From NCBI GenBank assembly GCA_963741505.1, contig CAVUIJ010000041.1:186001-250000 (forward strand): a stretch of 64,000 nucleotides of DNA, in the 5' to 3' direction. Below, piece after piece: positions 62,748-64,000 of this stretch. The DNA is from JAKFWF01 sp963741505. Lineage in GTDB: Bacteria > Pseudomonadota > Alphaproteobacteria > Rhizobiales > Hyphomicrobiaceae. The notes under the pieces were generated by a model that was given only the letters and a program-made list of their open reading frames with translations, was not told where the DNA came from and made no database searches. Each line of letters begins with the position of its first letter. The first letter of the stretch is position 1. Position numbers and translations under genes: made by a program.

Positions 62748-64000
62748 ATGACTGGGGGACTGAAGAAGACGACCAGCCGCCTCGCGATCGCGACGATCGC
62801 TTCGGTGGTTGCGTCGGGCGCCTTTGCCGCCGATCTCGGCGGTAATTGCTGCGCCGACCTCGAAGAGCGCGTTGCCGAGCTTGAAGCGACGACTGCCCGC
62901 AAGGGCAATCGCAAGGTCAAGCTCACGGTTTCGGGCCAGGTCAACGAAGCCATCATCTTCTGGGATGACGGCTCCGAGTCGAACACCTACGTCGTGTCGA
63001 ACAACAACAGCCGTTCGCGCTTCCGCTTCGTCGGCGACGCGAAGATCAACAACGACTGGTCGGCCGGCTACCTGATGGAAATCGGCGTTCGTTACGCCGG
63101 TTCAGGCAGCCGTAACCAGTCTTGGAACGGCGCGGGCAACGATGCCACCCGTCCGCTCGACATCCGCCACAGCGCGTGGTGGTTGGAGCGGAAGGACATC
63201 GGCCGCGTGTGGGTCGGCAAGACCGGCTCGGCGACTGACGGCATCACCGAGATCAGTCTTGCCAACTTGAATACGGTTGGCTCGGGCGATGCCTGGATGG
63301 GGGCTTTCGGTCTTCGCAATGCCGATGGTACTCGCAGTGATCGGACGTGGAACAACATCACGCCGGCCTTCGTCGGAGCCTGGAACATCGACGGCGATCG
63401 CAATGCAGTGGTCAAGTACGTTTCGCCGACGTTCTCCGGCTTCACTGTTTCGACCGCCTGGGGTGAAGACGACTTCTGGGATGTTGCCCTGCGTTACGCT
63501 GGTGAGTTCAACGGCATTCGTATTGCCGCTGGCATCGGCTACAAGCAGATGAACGACAGCCCCGGCAAGTCGGGCGCGGACGGCGATCAGTGTGCCGACC
63601 TCGCCTCGGGCGATACGAGCAAGAGCGCTGTGGACTGCCACGCAATCAGCGGTTCGGCGAGCGTCATGCACGTGCCGACAGGCCTGTTCCTGAGCGGCGC
63701 CTATGCCCGTTACACCGATGACAACCGCAAGGCTCTCTACCTCAACGTTCCAGGCGTGAAGGACGAGGACACCTACTGGACTGTCTTTGGCGGTATCGAA
63801 CAGAACTGGTTCGGCATCGGCAAGACCACGCTGTACGGCGAGTATGCCCGTCACGAAGTCGGGGCTGGCGTCGGCGCCAGTGGTGCAAGTACTTGCACCT
63901 TTTTCGCAGCCAGCGGTCCGGTTAGCGCCACGACTGGCCTGAGCACCGGCGTAAACGGCGGTCTGGGTTGCCTGTCGTCGGCTGAAGTCGACCTCTGGGG
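62748..64000 (+). CDS. Alphaproteobacterial outer-membrane porin (3' partial)
   Basis: 417 residues visible; the frame is open to the window edge. Signal peptide RLAIATIASVVASGAFAADL. It is followed by a short coiled-coil-like segment CCADLEERVAELEATTARKGNRKVKLTVSGQVNEAIIFWDDG, as in Omp2b/rhizobial porins, where the helix precedes the first strand. Then come alternating beta strands rich in aromatic residues (SRFRFVGDAKINNDWSAGYLMEIGVRYAG) and KYVSPTFSGFTVSTAWGEDDFWDVALRYAGEF, matching a trimeric 16-strand barrel. Paired cysteines occur in the loop CADLASGDTSKSAVDC and near the end. Start ATG 62748 follows CTGGAGACAAACGA. Confidence 0.92.
   Translation, partial: MTGGLKKTTSRLAIATIASVVASGAFAADLGGNCCADLEERVAELEATTARKGNRKVKLTVSGQVNEAIIFWDDGSESNTYVVSNNNSRSRFRFVGDAKINNDWSAGYLMEIGVRYAGSGSRNQSWNGAGNDATRPLDIRHSAWWLERKDIGRVWVGKTGSATDGITEISLANLNTVGSGDAWMGAFGLRNADGTRSDRTWNNITPAFVGAWNIDGDRNAVVKYVSPTFSGFTVSTAWGEDDFWDVALRYAGEFNGIRIAAGIGYKQMNDSPGKSGADGDQCADLASGDTSKSAVDCHAISGSASVMHVPTGLFLSGAYARYTDDNRKALYLNVPGVKDEDTYWTVFGGIEQNWFGIGKTTLYGEYARHEVGAGVGASGASTCTFFAASGPVSATTGLSTGVNGGLGCLSSAEVDLW

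Overview
The window is a GC-rich chromosomal segment of an alphaproteobacterium, most likely of the order Hyphomicrobiales (Rhizobiales). The main clues are a SAM-II riboswitch upstream of metX-metW, an NdvA-type cyclic glucan exporter, a ribosomal protein L21 with the C-terminal helix-hairpin-helix extension seen in rhizobia, an alphaproteobacterial porin, and palindromic repeats typical of this class. No rRNA, tRNA or CRISPR array was recognised.

Layout. 1-2621: end of a CUT1 sugar ABC transporter (two permeases and a MalK-like ATPase). 2858-13826: a nitrogen and purine/ureide block with a MalY/PatB lyase, a PuuD-like glutamine amidotransferase, PuuE allantoinase, a PotABCD-like ABC importer, 5-hydroxyisourate hydrolase, an MFS carrier, an amidase and a hydantoin/allantoin racemase homologue. 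13895-16623: an HU protein and a UvrD-like helicase. 16715-28070: scattered catabolic genes (alpha/beta hydrolase, quinone reductase, a 2-keto-4-pentenoate hydratase relative, MFS, epimerase, SDR, cytochrome c, nuclease/phosphatase), a truncated dapA next to a lower-GC orphan gene, then a hydantoinase followed by a NitT/TauT-like binding protein. 28426-35128: a lipoprotein, a DUF1028 protein, metW-metX with its riboswitch, a PilZ protein, a candidate structured RNA at 32463-32898, and two poorly known proteins. 35254-37209: isovaleryl-CoA dehydrogenase and an AbrB/VapC toxin-antitoxin pair. 37502-42203: a probable acid-sugar (tetronate) block with a PEP mutase/isocitrate lyase relative, SDR, GNAT, Hyi/OtnI isomerase, a DUF1989 protein and DenD. 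42685-45703: ribA, then a mobile patch with a RAYT transposase, its palindromes, a HlyC-like acyltransferase carrying one of those palindromes in frame, and low-GC remnants. 45725-52451: NdvA, an SbmA/ALD-type ABC exporter and a YfhO-like membrane protein. 52888-60568: rplU-rpmA, GNAT, gltX, a cold-shock gene, a GFA protein, an M20 amidohydrolase and a YiiX-like peptidase. 60777-64000: an MFS carrier and the start of a porin that runs off the window.

A general caution: at least 35 single-base frame breaks interrupt otherwise well-conserved genes, with about 22 of them between 6.1 and 10.9 kb. Almost all are explained by one extra base, and removing it restores the family sequence on both sides. 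This looks like consensus error more than gene decay, so such genes are listed as whole CDSs spanning the breaks, with the break positions stated.

The least explained items are the RAYT/REP patch with its in-frame insertion into a toxin-acyltransferase gene, the free-standing candidate RNA near 32.7 kb, a racemase homologue lacking both catalytic cysteines, and the DUF1989 gene embedded in a tetronate pathway.
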